Positions 13,401 through 28,014 of a stretch of DNA of 64,000 nt are shown here, in pieces; the stretch's first letter is position 1; every line of letters begins with the position of its first letter. Both the position numbers and the translations under genes were made by a program. The stretch comes from Callaeas wilsoni. Taxonomy: Eukaryota > Chordata > Aves > Passeriformes > Callaeidae. The DNA is taken from the NCBI GenBank assembly GCA_013398955.1, contig VWPU01012743.1:35418-99417 (forward strand), read 5' to 3'. The notes under the pieces were generated by a model, which searched no databases, was not told where the DNA came from, and saw only the letters and a list, made by a program, of their open reading frames with translations.

Positions 13401-16400
13401 CGTCAGTTCTAAACCTGTTTTTCTAAATGTCATCACATGTTAAACCTAAGTGCTCGGCTTCCCCAGGCTCCGGGGAGCGCGGCGAAGGAAAGGCTGGCGT
13501 GGGAAACGCTCACAGCTTCCTGACCACCGAGGGGTCTCAGCCACAAATCACAGCATCTTGGAGACAACACTGAGCCAGCTGTCAGGCAGGGAGCAAGAGA
13601 CATCAAAACCAGTGTTTTGCACTTTATTATGGCCTTCCTCAGCTGCCCCACACAAGCTGTGTGGAAGCTGCGGGATGCAGGTGATGATTTACCCCAGCAA
13701 GTTTACACACCACGTCTCTTCTCCCTTCACAGCTCCAGAGCAACCCAGCCACATTCCTCCCATCACTGTTTCAAGCTTCCTTTATTTTAATGAGAAGTGA
13801 AGTGTTTCGCGTTCTCACTATTTATTCTCATCATGCCACTATAATGAAACTCAGTGGAAAGTTAAATATGAGCAAAAACAAATACACAAAGTTAACTGCC
13901 ATGACCAAGATACAACACCCCTCAACACTGAAAGGGAGTAGGCAGAATCACTTCAAGATCTCTCTTTATAAATACAAGAAATCTCTGGGGCATTTTTAAG
14001 ACTAATTCACAGCAACAGAGATAGGAGATTTTCTAGATCTTTATGTAGCATGCCTGTTAATCTGTACTTATTAGACTATCATCTTGATTTATCTCGTGGT
14101 AAGTCAGCTATCATTAAATTCCTGATAATTTTATGGTAGAAAAAAATTCAGTCATCTGGTGTCATAAATTTTTATCTAAATAATGTGGTTTCTGTTCAGA
14201 GCAGAGTATGCTCAGCTGAGCAGTATTTCAGATGACCAGTTTGGGGGAAGCAAGGTTGGTGGAACTGCAGCAAGGTGCCCACACCTGTGTGCAATGACAT
14301 CCAGTACAAGTCTAAATTATTTATAAATGCTGGAGAGCGCTGGGGATTTACTGACTTGGAGAATGTGCCAGTGTCATACTGTTCACTGAAATGCCCCTGG
14401 TTTTAATTCTCTTAGTCATAACGGTACCCTCTGAAGTGATTCATAAAGAGTATCAGATGCCATTTTAATCATCACTGGCAATGCCTTTCCAATCTGGCAA
14501 ACCACCCACTCCACCAACAACTCACACAAAACCCCTGTGCAACACAAACCACAGCAGTTCTTTCTTTCACAGCTTCCTGCCCAGGAGCAAGGCTTGCCAG
14601 TGTTTAATCTGCCCAAATCAAAAGCTTTCATACCCTTCTCTATTAATCCACACACCAAATATTATCTATCAAATATTAGTGTTAAAACCACAGAAGAATG
14701 GTAAACAGGATCTGAGATTAAGACTAAAAATTCCGACTTAATTGTCAGTTCTGACTGTCATTAATCTCCAGTTTTGGATGAATCCCTTTATTTTTTTTAT
14801 GCCTCCGTTTATTTCCACAGACCATTGAAGGATTAGCTCAAGCTTCTAAACCATTTTAAACAAAAAGGGATTTCCCTATAATTGCTAAGTAATACAACTG
14901 CTGAACTGAGAGAAAGGAATTCTTTTGAACACAAGTTTGCTTTTACAACGTGCTTGTTCTGATTATAGTTTTTTACGGCCCACTAACAACGTGGAAAGCA
15001 TTTAAATTGGCTTTAGCATTTACATTAGGTATTTTTTATTATATGCAATCCATGGCTCCTTGGGGTCCAATATAGTTTTCTTTCTCAAAGAAAATGAAAA
15101 ATATTTTTTAAAAAATCTTTAAAAGGTTTACTGTAGGCAAAAAACAAACAAAACCCCAAATCAACCAACCAATTTTTGCTATAATGTAAAGCAATCAAGA
15201 TTCTCAAATTAAGAGTTTTCCTGAGGTATTTCCACAGGCAGATTGTTTTTTCAGCTTGCTTAAGCTGGATAGCAACAGTTTTGCCTGAAATTCCACCCTT
15301 GTCCCTAGAAAGATGAGCAGGATTACTACCAACACTAAGGTACGGTTCATTGTGTAATGATGGCAAAAGAGTGACTCTCCATCCACTTCATCAGTAATCT
15401 TGGCAGCCACATCCCTAAATCTGTGCCAGACATCATTTGCATGGAGAATCTGCTGCTAGTTCCAGGTTAAAGGGATGGAGATGAAGCTGCATTGCAAAGA
15501 AAGAGTCAGCCAGAACTGCAGTTCTTTCTCATTTTTGGAAAAAACAGATTCTACCCGATGACACCAGACAATGGATTTGCTATCTTGGCATTGGCAGAAA
15601 AAAGAAAAGGAAGGTGAAAAGGGGTTAAAGAACTTCAGAGCTTTAGGATCTTAGCAATTTACTAGAATAGTTTGTTAGCGAATATGAAAAAGAGTGGAAA
15701 AGCACAAAGAAAACCAGTAATTATATCAAATGTCCTTGGTCTATTCTCACCAATAAGGTTTATAAAACAATGAGTTACAAGAGTACCTGGAAAAAGAAAT
15801 CCTGGCAAGCTCTTCAGAGACTCACCTTTTCCACTGCCACGCAAATGGCCTGAAGTACTTCATGTGAAATGAAGGAGGAAAGATCCTGCAACAGCACGAA
15901 TTGTAAAGGTACTCCAGCCTCCCACATCCTCATTTCACACAATAAGGAGTGTGAAAGATAAACTCTACTCTCAAATCAAAACCACCTATAGTTTTAAACA
16001 GAATGTGAAGCCTAAGCAAGCAGAAGATAAACACCAGGTTGTTGAGACATGTAAGGAAACTAAAGTACACTGAAATAAAGAGGCAGGAAAACCACAGGAG
16101 GGTTTCTCCAGGAGTTAAGAATTTCAGCTGCATCCAAAACCTAATTACTGCTTTAACAGGAACTAATGAGCTCCAAATAAAAACACAGAAGGAACACAAA
16201 GGTAGTGAAACCACTGGCACTGTGATACTCTTTAGCACCCCAATCCCAGTAATTCATCAAACAAAAAAGTAAATATTACTCCAGCTATTCCCTGTTTGCT
16301 CTGTTTGTTTAAAATTCATTAGGTTAAAAAGTCAACTCAATGTACACCCTCAGAGTTCAAAAATTATAGACTTAGTGCAGAAGTGATTGATAAGACAAAT

Positions 16401-19400
16401 ACTAAAATATTCACTGAGAGTACCATTCAAAACTTGAAATTTAATAAAGATGTATGTAATTTTACATTACTGATCCTTTTTTCTGCTACTAACACGCCAA
16501 GTCTCCTCTGCTCACTAAATCAGTGCAGGGCTGCTGCTCACTTCACTCCAGCCAAGTACAAATCCTCTACTTTAAGCAGATCAACTGCATTTAATGACAG
16601 CAAGTTCCTACCTTTTACAAACTGAAAGATCTTGAATTACTTTTCAGCCAATTCATTACTTCCATAGCTACACTCTCTTAAAAATCTGAAAACTAAGAAC
16701 TACTTCAGGGTTAAATTTTTTATAGAGCCTTCATGCACTGCTGAAAAACAAGGGATTTCAGCTAGAGGTTGATTTATGCTCTTGTGCACTTGTCATTTCC
16801 TTCCTGAGACATCAGCTCATTGCGTGCACATGCTTGCCTTACAAAATCAGTGCTATGTTAACTTCTAATTAGATACAGCCTAACTTGCTCCTAACACAAC
16901 TAGGAAGGCATATTAAGGCATGTAAGGCAATTTTTACTTCTTTTCACCCATTATTTCCTTTACCAGATGTTACTTACCTCTTCTTCCAATCACGGACTAT
17001 CAGCACCCTGAACTTGTAAAATACTCGAAAAATGAAGATAATTTTTTTCCCCATTTCTTTTACCACTCCCTGTGCACAGCTGGAATTCTGGGCTTCCATA
17101 AGCAAAGGGATAGAAATTGTGTCTGGAACAGGACCTATTTTCCCCACTGCCTCTGGCATTGTGCCAGCCTGTGCCTCTCTGTGCCCGCCGTGAGAGCTGG
17201 GAGTGCACACCGTAAGAATTGGGATCTCTGCCCACGTATTATTTTCAAGAGACCTCAGGGCTGCCCCACTTAAAGTTCTTGTCTTCAGCAACTGCTTCCC
17301 TTTGTAGCTCCTCTAGTGAGCCAAGAAGAATCTGAATTCTCACCCAAGATTTACCCATCTTGGGACATCTCTCAAACCGGCTCCGGCGATGTGTTTAGGA
17401 TGTGGTACTGGAGTGTTCTTAGGGAATGGAAAACTGAAATGCACACGGGTATTTGCAGGATCTTCCTCCCCAAACACTGCCTTGGCTTGCATTTCCTTCA
17501 GTGTCCTGGAGAGACAAGTACTTAGCAGGATTTTCTGACATATCAGCTCATTTTTTCGATCTGAACCATAATAAATTCACCTTAACTCCTTCCACTGGCT
17601 GGCAGTAGCTAAACGTCACTGTCTCCTCACTCTCTTCTCCAGAGAGCTGGATTCACATGTAGATTGTTCTTTCTAATTCACTCAATTTCTTTGAGTTTGA
17701 CTATCTTATGTGACCAGAACCTCTCACTCTGTGTTTTCCTTCCCTTTCTTCCCCCACTTAATTACCTGAGCCCTACTCACTTACTTCTGAATATCAAAAA
17801 CCACATGTATCTTTCCTTACATAAGAATTCCTCATAATATCCACACAGGAACACAGATTTTCTTTCCAGTTTGCTGGCCAGAGTATTTCTCCAAGTCCGC
17901 AATTTGGAAAGCCACGGGCTTTCTCAGAAAATCCCAGACATCCAGCAATAATGCACTTTTTCGGGGTCTGTTCGGTTGGTTGTTTTTTTATTTAAACCAA
18001 CTGATATAAAATTTTCTGGAACACAATTCAAACAAAAATGCTGAACTGATTTTTTTTTTCTAAAGTAACATCTCACTCTGAAGGCAAAACAGAACACAAA
18101 AGTGCAAAAAAATTAGTTTGCTTCTCCAGAGACCAACGCATTGACTCTGAAACAGTAAGAGCAGTGGGCTGGAGGTAGAAGAAGCTGCCCTGCTCCATAG
18201 AAAGCCACTTCTGATTGATGCTGACCCATCAGAACACACTGAGAGCTCAGGGAGTATTAGGTGATGATCTCTTGGAGCTGGCTGGACACGTTCAGCACAA
18301 TTGTATACCAGTGCACAAACAAAAATTGTGATTATCCATGGACTGGCTCCATCTTTTTATAGTGGTTTGTGGAAGTTGCAGTGGTGTGTAGACACATTTG
18401 AGGGAACTGGTGTGACTAAAACTAACAAAGTTTCTACTCAACAAAGTTACACATTTGCTCATAATAACGGCAGTTTTCAATTTCTTGTTTCCTCCCTCAG
18501 CTAGAGATAGGCCTCGACAGAAATGTAGAATTTAATTCCCCCTTAAGAGCCTCTTACTACCTCACTCATTAATTATTTATTAATTTTAAAAGAAGTACCA
18601 TACGTTATTGACAGCTTTCCCAGACAATTCCCCATCCAGTTTTTGACTATAGAATATCCCAGGATCCATAAACCTCTTTTATGGTAGAAAAATAAACATA
18701 TAGAGAAGCAGAAAATAAGAATTTGAACGGCTGCCTCGCTCTCCTCTCGGGCTAACCCATCTTTTGCAGACCACACTTCGAGTATCAGGTTTGTATTTTT
18801 TTGCCATTAGAAGAAAAGCACACGGCAGGAAATCTCTAGATGAGGAGCAGTGAGGTCTCTACCCGTCCTCTGCAGTTGGTACCCTGTTCTCTCCGCTCCA
18901 GGAACGGCCCAGCACAGGATGCCAGAAGCAGCACGCTCCCTGTGAACCCTGCACAGAGCTCAGGGAGCAGGGAATGAGCACCTGGGCTTCTGCAGAAAAG
19001 AAAACTCCAACTTTACAACTGCACATGGACACTTTGCAAGTGTAAATACAGTCTGGCATCTTTAAAACAACGTTGAGTTTCCATTTGTGTGTCATCCTTC
19101 CCCGTGCGTCAGAGCCGTTTGGAGTTGCTGGGTTTTCTTCATTGGGGTTTTTTTTCAGGAATTATGGAGATCTTTGTATAAATAACAACTCTGGTAGAAT
19201 TGCACTCAGAACACAAACAGAAACAACCCGTGATATATTCTGCAAACTCCTGACCTCGTTATTCCAGAGAAAGATAAACTCCAACAAATCTAATAATTTG
19301 CCTGCACATTTTTAAACAGTCAAGCTGAGAAGTCAACTTCTTTACACTTTGAAGATTTGCAAGTTAGCCTTGCTAAACTTTTTATTTTTTTTAAATTCTA

Positions 19401-20640
19401 GCAGAACTTTCACATTTGGTTCTGATTTTAAAAAATTAGTGACCATTATCTCAATATGTAAAAGACTTGGCCATGGTGTGGTTGGCCAAATTCACACCAT
19501 TTATTGGGGTGCACTGTTGATGCTGCAGCTATTGATGCCGTTCATGTGCTGACTGACAAGAATGAGCTGGGTCTCAGGCTGCAAAACCACTTCCCAGCCT
19601 TCCACCACGCTGGGACCTTTCAGCTGCACAACTTCAGTTACAAACAACAACAGAAAAAAGCACAACCATAAAACTTCATTTTGAGTTACATTTTAATAAA
19701 GCTCATTGCGAATCTTATGGATATAAGCTACTAAATTTGTTTTTCTTTTCCTCTGCTTGATCAATATAACATTTGTTCAAAACATCATGATTCAAAATGG
19801 TATTTTGCAGCATCCTAAATCTTAATTAAAAGTGTCTTATACTGAGGCATGAATACAAATAACAACCTGCTAACAATCTTAAATCTCCATTTAAGAAATA
19901 AGAAACATGTAATTGTAGCTCTTAGCTTCCTTGTTTAGATAATCTTCCCAAACTGTGTGCTCACTATCTAACGAGTAACAATTTAGTAAGTTTACAATAA
20001 CAGGTTATGGGTAAAATAGTTTCTTTCCTTCCTGCTCACTTTTCTCTTTTTTTTCTTTTTTCAAATCAGAATTCACTTCATGCTGCAACTTGAGGAGCTC
20101 CTTCTTATCCTTCCAGCATCAACACAGACTTTCACTTGTGGAAATTACATTTGGGATTCCTTTGTTTTATGCTTTCATTATGATTTATTTCTGAAGAAAA
20201 CCAATAAGTGAAGCAAGTATAAAGGAGTGTTGACTTCCCTGTATCTGTCTCACCCTGACACAACATCTCAGATCAGTACGGAATTAATTGAAATCTGTTA
20301 TTGACTCTGAAACCTAAAGATGGCAATTTAGATGTCAACATTAGCAAACTTGATTTTAATGTTAACATACAACAACTCTGACAAATGAATTGATGACATG
20401 TACAAATTCCTGACATCTGTAACTTCGGACAGCAAATGGAGTTGACAAATGGATCTGATGGCAAATATTATGTGACTCCATAATTAGGGATGTACTCAAG
20501 TTTGCACTGAAACTACACTGGAACAACAGAGTGAATTTTCCACTGACTTGCAGATTAGGCAGCTATTTTCAGTTATGTGAAGCACACGCAAGTTCAATTA
20601 TTAAAAACCCCTACAATCTAATTTAATGTTGTCCACCTAT
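7457..20640. other. AT-rich non-coding DNA
   Basis: A 13-kb stretch with no recognisable exon, RNA gene or intact repeat apart from the CAAA microsatellite listed separately. Open frames are short (under about 120 codons), occur on both strands and lack domains or hydrophobic or compositional signatures. It is consistent with the interior of a long intron. Confidence 0.5.
9091..9122. repeat. (CAAA)n microsatellite
   Basis: An A-rich run with repeated CAAA units (one CAAG interruption) at 9091-9122. The complement resembles the T-rich end of a retroposed copy, but no element body was recognised beside it. Confidence 0.8.
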
Positions 20641-20685
20641 TTCACAGAATCAATTAGGCTGGAAAACACCTCTGAGATCATTTCA
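20641..20685 (-). mobile_element. CR1 LINE 3'-end scrap
   Basis: CACAGAATCAATTAGGCTGG followed by AAAACACCTCTGAGATCAT is the reverse complement of the 3' terminus of bird CR1 retrotransposons. Only about 45 bp survive, and the match stops abruptly after GATCATTT. Confidence 0.75.
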
Positions 20686-23600
20686 TAGAGGTGCAAAGCA
20701 GGATCAGGTGCTAATTCTCTCTTTTTGAGAAATAAACAAAGGACAGCTGAGTATTTACTTCAATTATACTAAATACTGACCAGAATCAGTTTCATTAATA
20801 TTATATAGAAATTAATTATGAGAACTTACCAAAAAAATTCACTGGTTTATTAATTAAAACTAATCATAAGTGTTCATGATCTCAAAGAAATACATGAGAA
20901 CAAGCATTTAAGTGAATGAATTTCTCACTAAGAACAAATACAAACTGAACTTGCTCTCTGTACCTGAGGAGATCCATTTCCCTCATTTCAGTATCTTACA
21001 TTATCACTGCACACAAAATTCCCCATCAGACAAGGGACTTGGCCCCACTGTGTAAAAACACAGCACAAAACACAGCAGGCAAAGGGCATTCTCAGAAATT
21101 AAATGGAGGCCTTTCCAGACCTGTTTTAAAGATGCAAATTGAGTAACACTTGAGCAAATACTTTGATTAAGTCCATCCATTAAGCGACACTTTTCCTAAA
21201 ATGTTCAGGTGCAGCTGCTTTCCCCAGGACAGGAGAAGGATGAGGCACAGCCCCAGCGCAAGTTCAGCTTTGCACACACTGACCCTCAGCACAGGGCTCT
21301 GATTTGGGCTGTGCTAACACTCCGGAACTCTCGTACAGCACTTGGCTTCCTCAGGCAGGTAGGGAAGCTGGAAAGTAGCCACGATGCTACAGTAGGAGCA
21401 GTGCTGAAGGGCAAGGAAAAGGGAAGCAGGGACTAATTTGGAAAGTTTATGTGCCTTTAGCTCCTCTATAATTCCGAAGTTGGTCTTAAGTACAAATTTA
21501 AATAATACTGTGAACTGGGCAATAGTCCTTCAGAGCCTACACAAACCCCAAACGCCCTATGAACAGTCGCTTTTCGGTCCCAGGTTTGGATTTCGCTGTC
21601 CAATTTGCCATTCCTAAACTGTAATCACAGACTATCAGCTAAAAAGCAGCTGCAGCGAGTACTGTTTACACACAGAAGGAATGCTCAGCCCCACGGTTCT
21701 GCTCCCTCTCTGTCAGTACCACCTGTAACAGCTCAGCTGGGTCACCACGTTCGGCAAACAAAGAACACAACCCTGAAGCTGCTTCTGCATTTGGCTTTGT
21801 GCAAACATCACGGCCGAAAAACTGCAAGCCAGAATTCTGCTATAGGATAATTAATATTCTTTGGTATGGTTTTCCAAAATAAGAACATTCCAGAATGTGC
21901 ATTGCTGATAGATGCTCTTAGGCATTTTGGGAGTGGGGAGGGAAAATTAGGACTCCAAGCTATCGGTCGAATTTATTTCACATTTCTTGGGCAATTCAAC
22001 ATAATCTACTGAACAAACTGTAATAGATCTACAGCAATTATGGATCTATGTCTTGAACCTTCTAAATTCTGTATTGAAAAAATAGGCCATAGGGAAAAGG
22101 AATGGCTTAAGAATAAAAATAATCCATTTGATTCCTGTTGAAGTCAAAATTGTCATTATGAACTATACCTACCTTAAAAAATATATTTCAAACTACTCTG
22201 CTTTCTCAGGGCATATTCTTGTTTCATTTGAAGAAATATAATTATATTTTTATGTATGACCTTTACAGCCCCTTTGTCTCAGCTCAATAACAACTTCCCG
22301 GTAATTTCTTTCCACACAACATTCAATCTTACTTCAAGAAAACCGTAATAGAAAACTCCAACAAATCACATAAACAATGGCAATTCTGCCAAATGTTAAA
22401 CTTAGGCTTTTCCACCTCTCAAATTAATATCAGATTTGACTTTTGGGCAATTGAATGTACAGAAGGCATAGGCAGACTAAGGTACTGAAAACACTTCATT
22501 TTAGGGGCGTTAACAATATAACCACTGAGTTTAAATCAAGCATTATTCAGTTAACTTACAGATAGCTGATATTTAATTATTACCAAAGGTTTTGTATTTG
22601 TGTACATTAACTTAGCAGAGATTGATAGTTGTAGGGGCTTTCAGAATGCTCACACCACCTTTTTAAATGAAAAATCTGTGAATTTCCATAAAAAGTCATG
22701 TGGAAAAAATAGCTTATGCTGTTTTAAGTTTTTAATCATTCCTTATGATAAAAAAAATGATTTTTCTTTTCTGAAATAATTCCCTATACTTGGAGTTCTC
22801 ACATGTGACCAGAACGGCAGTAGGAATAAGCTGCTGTTAATCTTACTCATTGATAATTCCTGTTTTACTGCAAGTCTTGTGAACTGGTTCACAGAACATG
22901 CAATTACTGAAAGAACCCGTGGTACCTAAAACGAGGGCGAGGTTCCACAAACCTCCTCCTCAGCAGCAGCGCTGACTCTGGGGCTTTCCCTTCCTCCTAC
23001 TCCACTCCCCATCCTTGTCCCCATTCTGCCCTTCACAACTGCTCCTAGGGCTGCACTGCGAATGTGACTGGGGAACTAATCCAGGTTGGGAACGGAAAAA
23101 AAAAGAAAAGTAGAAATGAGGGAATAATTAAATCAAATCAGCTTCCTGATTCAGTTCAGGGAGTACTCCCAGAAATAGCTGTAGGAACACATCCACAGGG
23201 CCAAGGTGAGTCCGGGGAGGCAAAAGCAGAGTGGATGGAACAGCATCAGCAAATGTGGCTGCTCAATCTCACTTATGGTACAATGACTAAAGAAAATAAC
23301 TGATAAACATTCCAGAAATGCTAAATGTCAAGTTTCCACTATTTCAATTAAATATTGCTTGTCTGACGTATTTTTTACTGAATAATCTGGAAAACAAAAT
23401 ACCTACAACAATATTTTTGCCATTTGTTCTTTCTACTAAAAGAATATTCTCCTTACTCTCAAACAAAATACCTGTATTTGTGCATCACGTGAACAACAGC
23501 TGGGACTAGAAGGGGAGATTTCTTAATATTCATCTCTTATTTTTCTTCCTTCCATAACCACACACAGTTGAAGACCACTTCCTACACTCCCAGCTTTTTA

Positions 23601-24816
23601 AAACCATGTTGAAGTGATTACAACATACGGAAAGCTTTCATTAAATTTCTGTCTGTGGCCAAAATCACTGTTATCACGCCACTTTTTATCTCTTGTACTT
23701 TCTAAAGCGGCTTGTCATTGTCAGCAAATGCCAATATTTATGTAAAAAAAGGTAATTACAGAATATGATTCAAATCCGCTGTGAAAGCAGGAATAGAAAA
23801 CATAATGTTTTAATATCTAGAAGGCCAAACTGTGCCAAACTCCACAAAGTTATTCACATATTTTATCATGGGCTTATTGCATGTTTCTATGCATTAATTA
23901 TGAAAATCTCATGCAGCTGTAAGTGTGGCTTCTGTAATTATCACATTTCAGGAATGCAAAAAGCATCCTTTAAAAATAAATGTACTTAGTGGAACAATTA
24001 CAAATAAATGTTCAAAACAGAAGGCAAAGTTGTAGTAAAACAGAGCAGCCTGTTCCTCACTCTCTGAATTTTGAAAACACGATGCTGCCAAAACTGCTGC
24101 AGCACGTGCCATAGAAAAATCTTAGATTATGGTTGATTAGTACCATTAAAAATTAACACTAACACAAATGAGCTTCATAGAAGAGCAATATATCAGGGCT
24201 CACTGCAGAAACATCAGACTCAAGCCATGAAGCCGGAAAATATCCAGGGATGCTTCTTCCCCCAGACCAGACTTTAGTGTTCGCAGTGAGTGATTATCGA
24301 TCTGCCAAGCACAAGGCTCAGACCCTACATTTCCATAGAAATACTGGTTCATAGTTAATAAAATTATATTGCATCCCTACAGAAGTTTTCCGTGATTCAT
24401 TGTCATCTTTCACCTCAATTAAGAATTGAAGATGTGAAGTGCGTGGGCCATATACTTCGGTTACTGGGCACAGCTGGCTCCGTTAAACTACAGAAAGATG
24501 CAGGCACCCATTGCATGAAATACAGGCAGTAATTTCAAGGGTTCCCAGAAATTCTGAACTTGCCCAGCAGGTACCACCCAAACATAGGCAGAAGTGCATA
24601 AAACAGAGGCCTAAAATATTTTGACTCCACGCAGACTTCAGTTTCAAGTGAAGTTGCACAAAATCTCCAGTTATGTCCACAAGTAAATTCAGCTTTTGCA
24701 GTGAGCACAGGGAACAGGTCTGGGACTGTCCAGTGAGGAGCAGCCCAGCTCTGCCAAGCAGGAGCTGTGTCCAGAAATATCGGCAAATTCATCAGAAAAA
24801 TACACATACATAGAGA
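20686..24816. other. AT-rich non-coding DNA
   Basis: No gene recognised. A GC-richer patch at about 22925-23060 followed by an A-rich run (23096-23110) could be a decayed retroelement, and a GGTGAGTC donor-like word lies at about 23203, but neither is supported by neighbouring features. Confidence 0.45.
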
Positions 24817-24822
24817 ATAGAT

Positions 24823-24853
<31 letters not shown>

Positions 24854-24862
24854 TAGATAGAC

Positions 24863-24903
<41 letters not shown>
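24817..24903. repeat. (GATA)n/(GA)n compound microsatellite
   Basis: About 87 bp of GATA units interrupted by a pure GA tract (24836-24851) and one GACA unit. Minus-strand translation gives a meaningless Ile-Tyr-Leu-Ser repeat frame. Confidence 0.95.
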
Positions 24904-24905
<2 letters not shown>

Positions 24906-26035
24906 CTCACCAGAAAACAAAAACCCAGGCAGAGGAGGAATCCTGATCATGCACAGCATTATATTTACACCAGCAGGACTTCTACCCTTCACAGTTACTG
25001 TAGTAAATTCAATTTAAGCTCGCCTGCCAGTTTGTTTTCTGGGTATTAGTACCTGCTCAAGAATTGGATTAGGACCCTTCAAGGCCTTAGAGAAGTCAGG
25101 ATGTGTAAACAAGGGTAAAGGAACCCAGAGAGAACGTTCATCTAAATTTAATATCCCTATGAATATGTAATTTAGTACATCATATAGTAAAACTGAAGAT
25201 CTAAATCTTGTAGTTAACATTGTTTCCAAAAGAATTTAGAGCCCGCATACATAATTATGTGAAGATGACATCTGATTCTATAGCAGAAGACACTAATTTG
25301 AGAGAAATCAATGAGTTTACACTGAAAGACTGGAAACAGGCATAAAACTAAACATGATTTTTTGTGTTCTCCCTCCTATTAGTTTCTATTAAGTTTATAT
25401 TTATTCTTTTTTTCATTTATTTATGCATGTAACAACTTCATAGCAAAATTCTGCCTTTGGGATCTATTACAAAATGTAGCTCCATTTCCATATCAAATTT
25501 ACTATTGTACAAAGAGCATTATACAGAAGATTTAATGGGGCTCCCTGGTGGAAGGGATGGGTGTTAGAAAGATCAGCAAACACAAAGTTTAACTGGCTTA
25601 CTAAATGCAGCTCCAGTGATAAGACATGGATCAACTTGGATAAAACTCACCCACTTCATAGTTCATACACCTCTGCAAATAAATGCTTGGAAATGTTAAA
25701 ATCACTACTTTAGGAAGATAATCTTAAAGCACATTAAATTATGGTGTTCCTACTTCTTTTCATAAGTAATGGGGCCCAAGGAGGATTAGGAATAACTCCA
25801 GAGAAAGATAAAGCATGCGTGTGGACTCCAGAAGAACACCGTGTTAGCTTTAATTTAGCTACGGAAGGGAGACCACTTGTGGCAATATCTTGGCACAGGC
25901 TACTTGGATTCCATCAACCGACTTGAAGACAAAAAAACAACAGAACTACACAGATCTTCTTTGGAAAATTAAATGGCCTCCATGTTAGAATTGTCTAGAA
26001 ATAGGAAAGAGAAGGTTACCTATAGTGAAAAAGAG

Positions 26036-26127
26036 TATATAAAATCAGGGCACTGGCCACGGGCTGCTCCCTGCTCCAGGGAATTAACACCACAACAGCA
26101 GCTTCCAGCTCAACTTCTTTGGTGAGT
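26036..26127 (+). promoter_or_regulatory. Candidate TATA promoter plus short first exon
   Basis: A canonical TATATAAAA box at 26036-26044 sits about 25-30 bp before a GC-richer stretch (26050-26085) where initiation would be expected. About 50-55 bp further on is a consensus splice donor, TTG|GTGAGT, with the exon ending at 26121. Box, start distance and donor are in the right order and spacing for a short untranslated first exon. No ATG lies in the putative exon. I see no downstream exon, so this may be chance or a decayed promoter. Confidence 0.3.
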
Positions 26128-27996
26128 AAAAGCAGCAATTACTTTAATAAAGAGCCCCTTCTCCTGTAGTATCTAATTCCTTTAAACAGCAGAGATAATA
26201 GAAATTTAAACCTAAATCGTTGGCAGAATTCTAAAATTGAACCAGTAGTTTATTCCACAGAAGGAACAACAGCTGAAATGATCTCTGGTGTAACATGCAA
26301 ATTCTGGAGAACCGTTTCAAAACATTGGCAGGATTTTTCCAAGCATCAAAAACAACTGTGATGTTTCCTGTAAAACTGTGCAACCGAACTGGAGCAAGGA
26401 TGGAAACACAGGAGAGCAGCAGCCCTGTCAAGAGCTGCATTTGAAAGACAGCAAAATTCCCTGGGTAAAAAACCGCAGAGCAGATCAATGTGTCAATATT
26501 TAATACTGAAACGTGCAAGGAGCTACTTGTTTTCCCATATCCACACAGCCCAAAAAGTCCAGAATTATTCTGTGCTGCGGAAGGTGCCACTGCCTGTCGG
26601 TAAGGGTTAAACAGAATAAACCCCATGACCTGAACTTTCCAGGAGTGCACTCTGACACATACAGAGGCTCATCCAAAACACAAGGGGTCAGCAATTAATT
26701 CGGATTATATAAATAACAGTGGAGAACTGACGGTTACATACACTCCAGGTCGGCAACAATGTGTAAATATTTTCAAATGGCTTAAGGGCAACCAGAGGGC
26801 AAACACATCACCTTAGAGTTTAGCGAGGAAGCATCATATTACAGGCTCAAGACAAGTTGTAGGGGGTTGGGGAGGCTTTGCTGTTTAGTTTTAAAGATGT
26901 GAAAGGGAAGATCTGATACTATAAAATTGGAGAAAATCCTACAAGCAAAGAAACCAACTGAGATCTTCCACTGCATATTTAAAGTGCCATTTCTTCAAGG
27001 TTCTCTACAAAACTGAAATTCACCGGGGAGAGAAACAAGCATTGCTTAGACCTCATTACAAAAGTGTTTCAAGAAAGAACATTGCCTTGTCTTTCTTTAA
27101 AAAATAACATAGCAAAAATTTAAGTTACAGACTTTAACAGCTTTTTTCTTACTTTACAGGAATTAAAAAAACCCAGTTGAGATATTACTAAAATAACAGT
27201 AAAAAATATTTAAGTGCTACTATAACTAAAAGTGAATCATCAACTATATATATATTTGCCTGAGAAATTAATGGGTCCATGATTTGCTATGGGCATTCTA
27301 TTCTATGGAATATAAAAATACCATTTGTAGTAATTTTTCGTATTAAAAGACTAAATTTCATTTTACAGCTTTATGGCTATCACTTTTTAGTGATGAAACA
27401 ATACAATTAATTTTCATACAGTTGTATGTTGAGTTTCAAGCCCTAGAATTAACAACACAGAAAGGTTGAAGTTTGTCACCTTGTATCTTGCTGGTTCTGT
27501 AGCTGATTTAAAGGTTAAGACAACATCAAATATGATAGGTGTGCTGCCCTCAGGTTTTTTCAGACTTAAAAATACATCCCTCTTCCACACTTTTAAGTAA
27601 TTAAAATCAGCACTGCAATCTGATGAAGCTCTGTGGACCCCTCCTTAAGCAGACAGTGCAAAGTGCTGGTCTGACCTACAGAATCCCCTTACAAGCAACG
27701 AGCCACCAATTTCCTTTACCTTTGCTATATTTCAAATTGAACAAGGAAAATTTCCTTCCAGTAAACACTCAGTGAAATGTTTTGCTGAAAGGCAGTATAC
27801 TCTGAACTTGAGTTTATCCTGTGACCTTTTATAGCTTTCCTGCATCTGCTCCTTTCTTTACCTTCATTTTCTTTGTGCTGCAATCAACCAGATCTGATCC
27901 CCTCCGTGTCTTCTGCCTTTTGCCCCTGCCCACTTCACAGTGAAATGCATATTCATTCCGAGATTATTGACATCTACAAGACCCTGATTTCCCCTG

Positions 27997-28014
27997 TTAT
28001 CAGCACATTATCAG
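27997..28014. promoter_or_regulatory. Paired TTATCAG (GATA-type) motifs
   Basis: TTATCAG occurs at 27997-28003 and again at 28008-28014, start to start 11 bp, so both would face the same side of the helix. Just upstream is an ATGCATATTCAT (octamer-like) word at 27946-27957. GATA-family factors bind WGATAR, of which this is the complement with a final variation. Function is inferred from motifs only. Confidence 0.25.

Noticed and set aside
23196..23215. GGTGAGTC donor-like word after a GC-richer block
   Set aside because: No promoter, acceptor or coding frame around it; a single consensus donor is expected many times by chance in 64 kb.
24689..24992. Minus-strand Ile-Tyr-Leu-Ser repeat peptides
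   Set aside because: Translation of the GATA microsatellite.
26231..26650. 139-codon minus-strand frame, moderately hydrophobic
   Set aside because: No domain, no good start context or splice sites bounding it; length within chance for 64 kb scanned in six frames.
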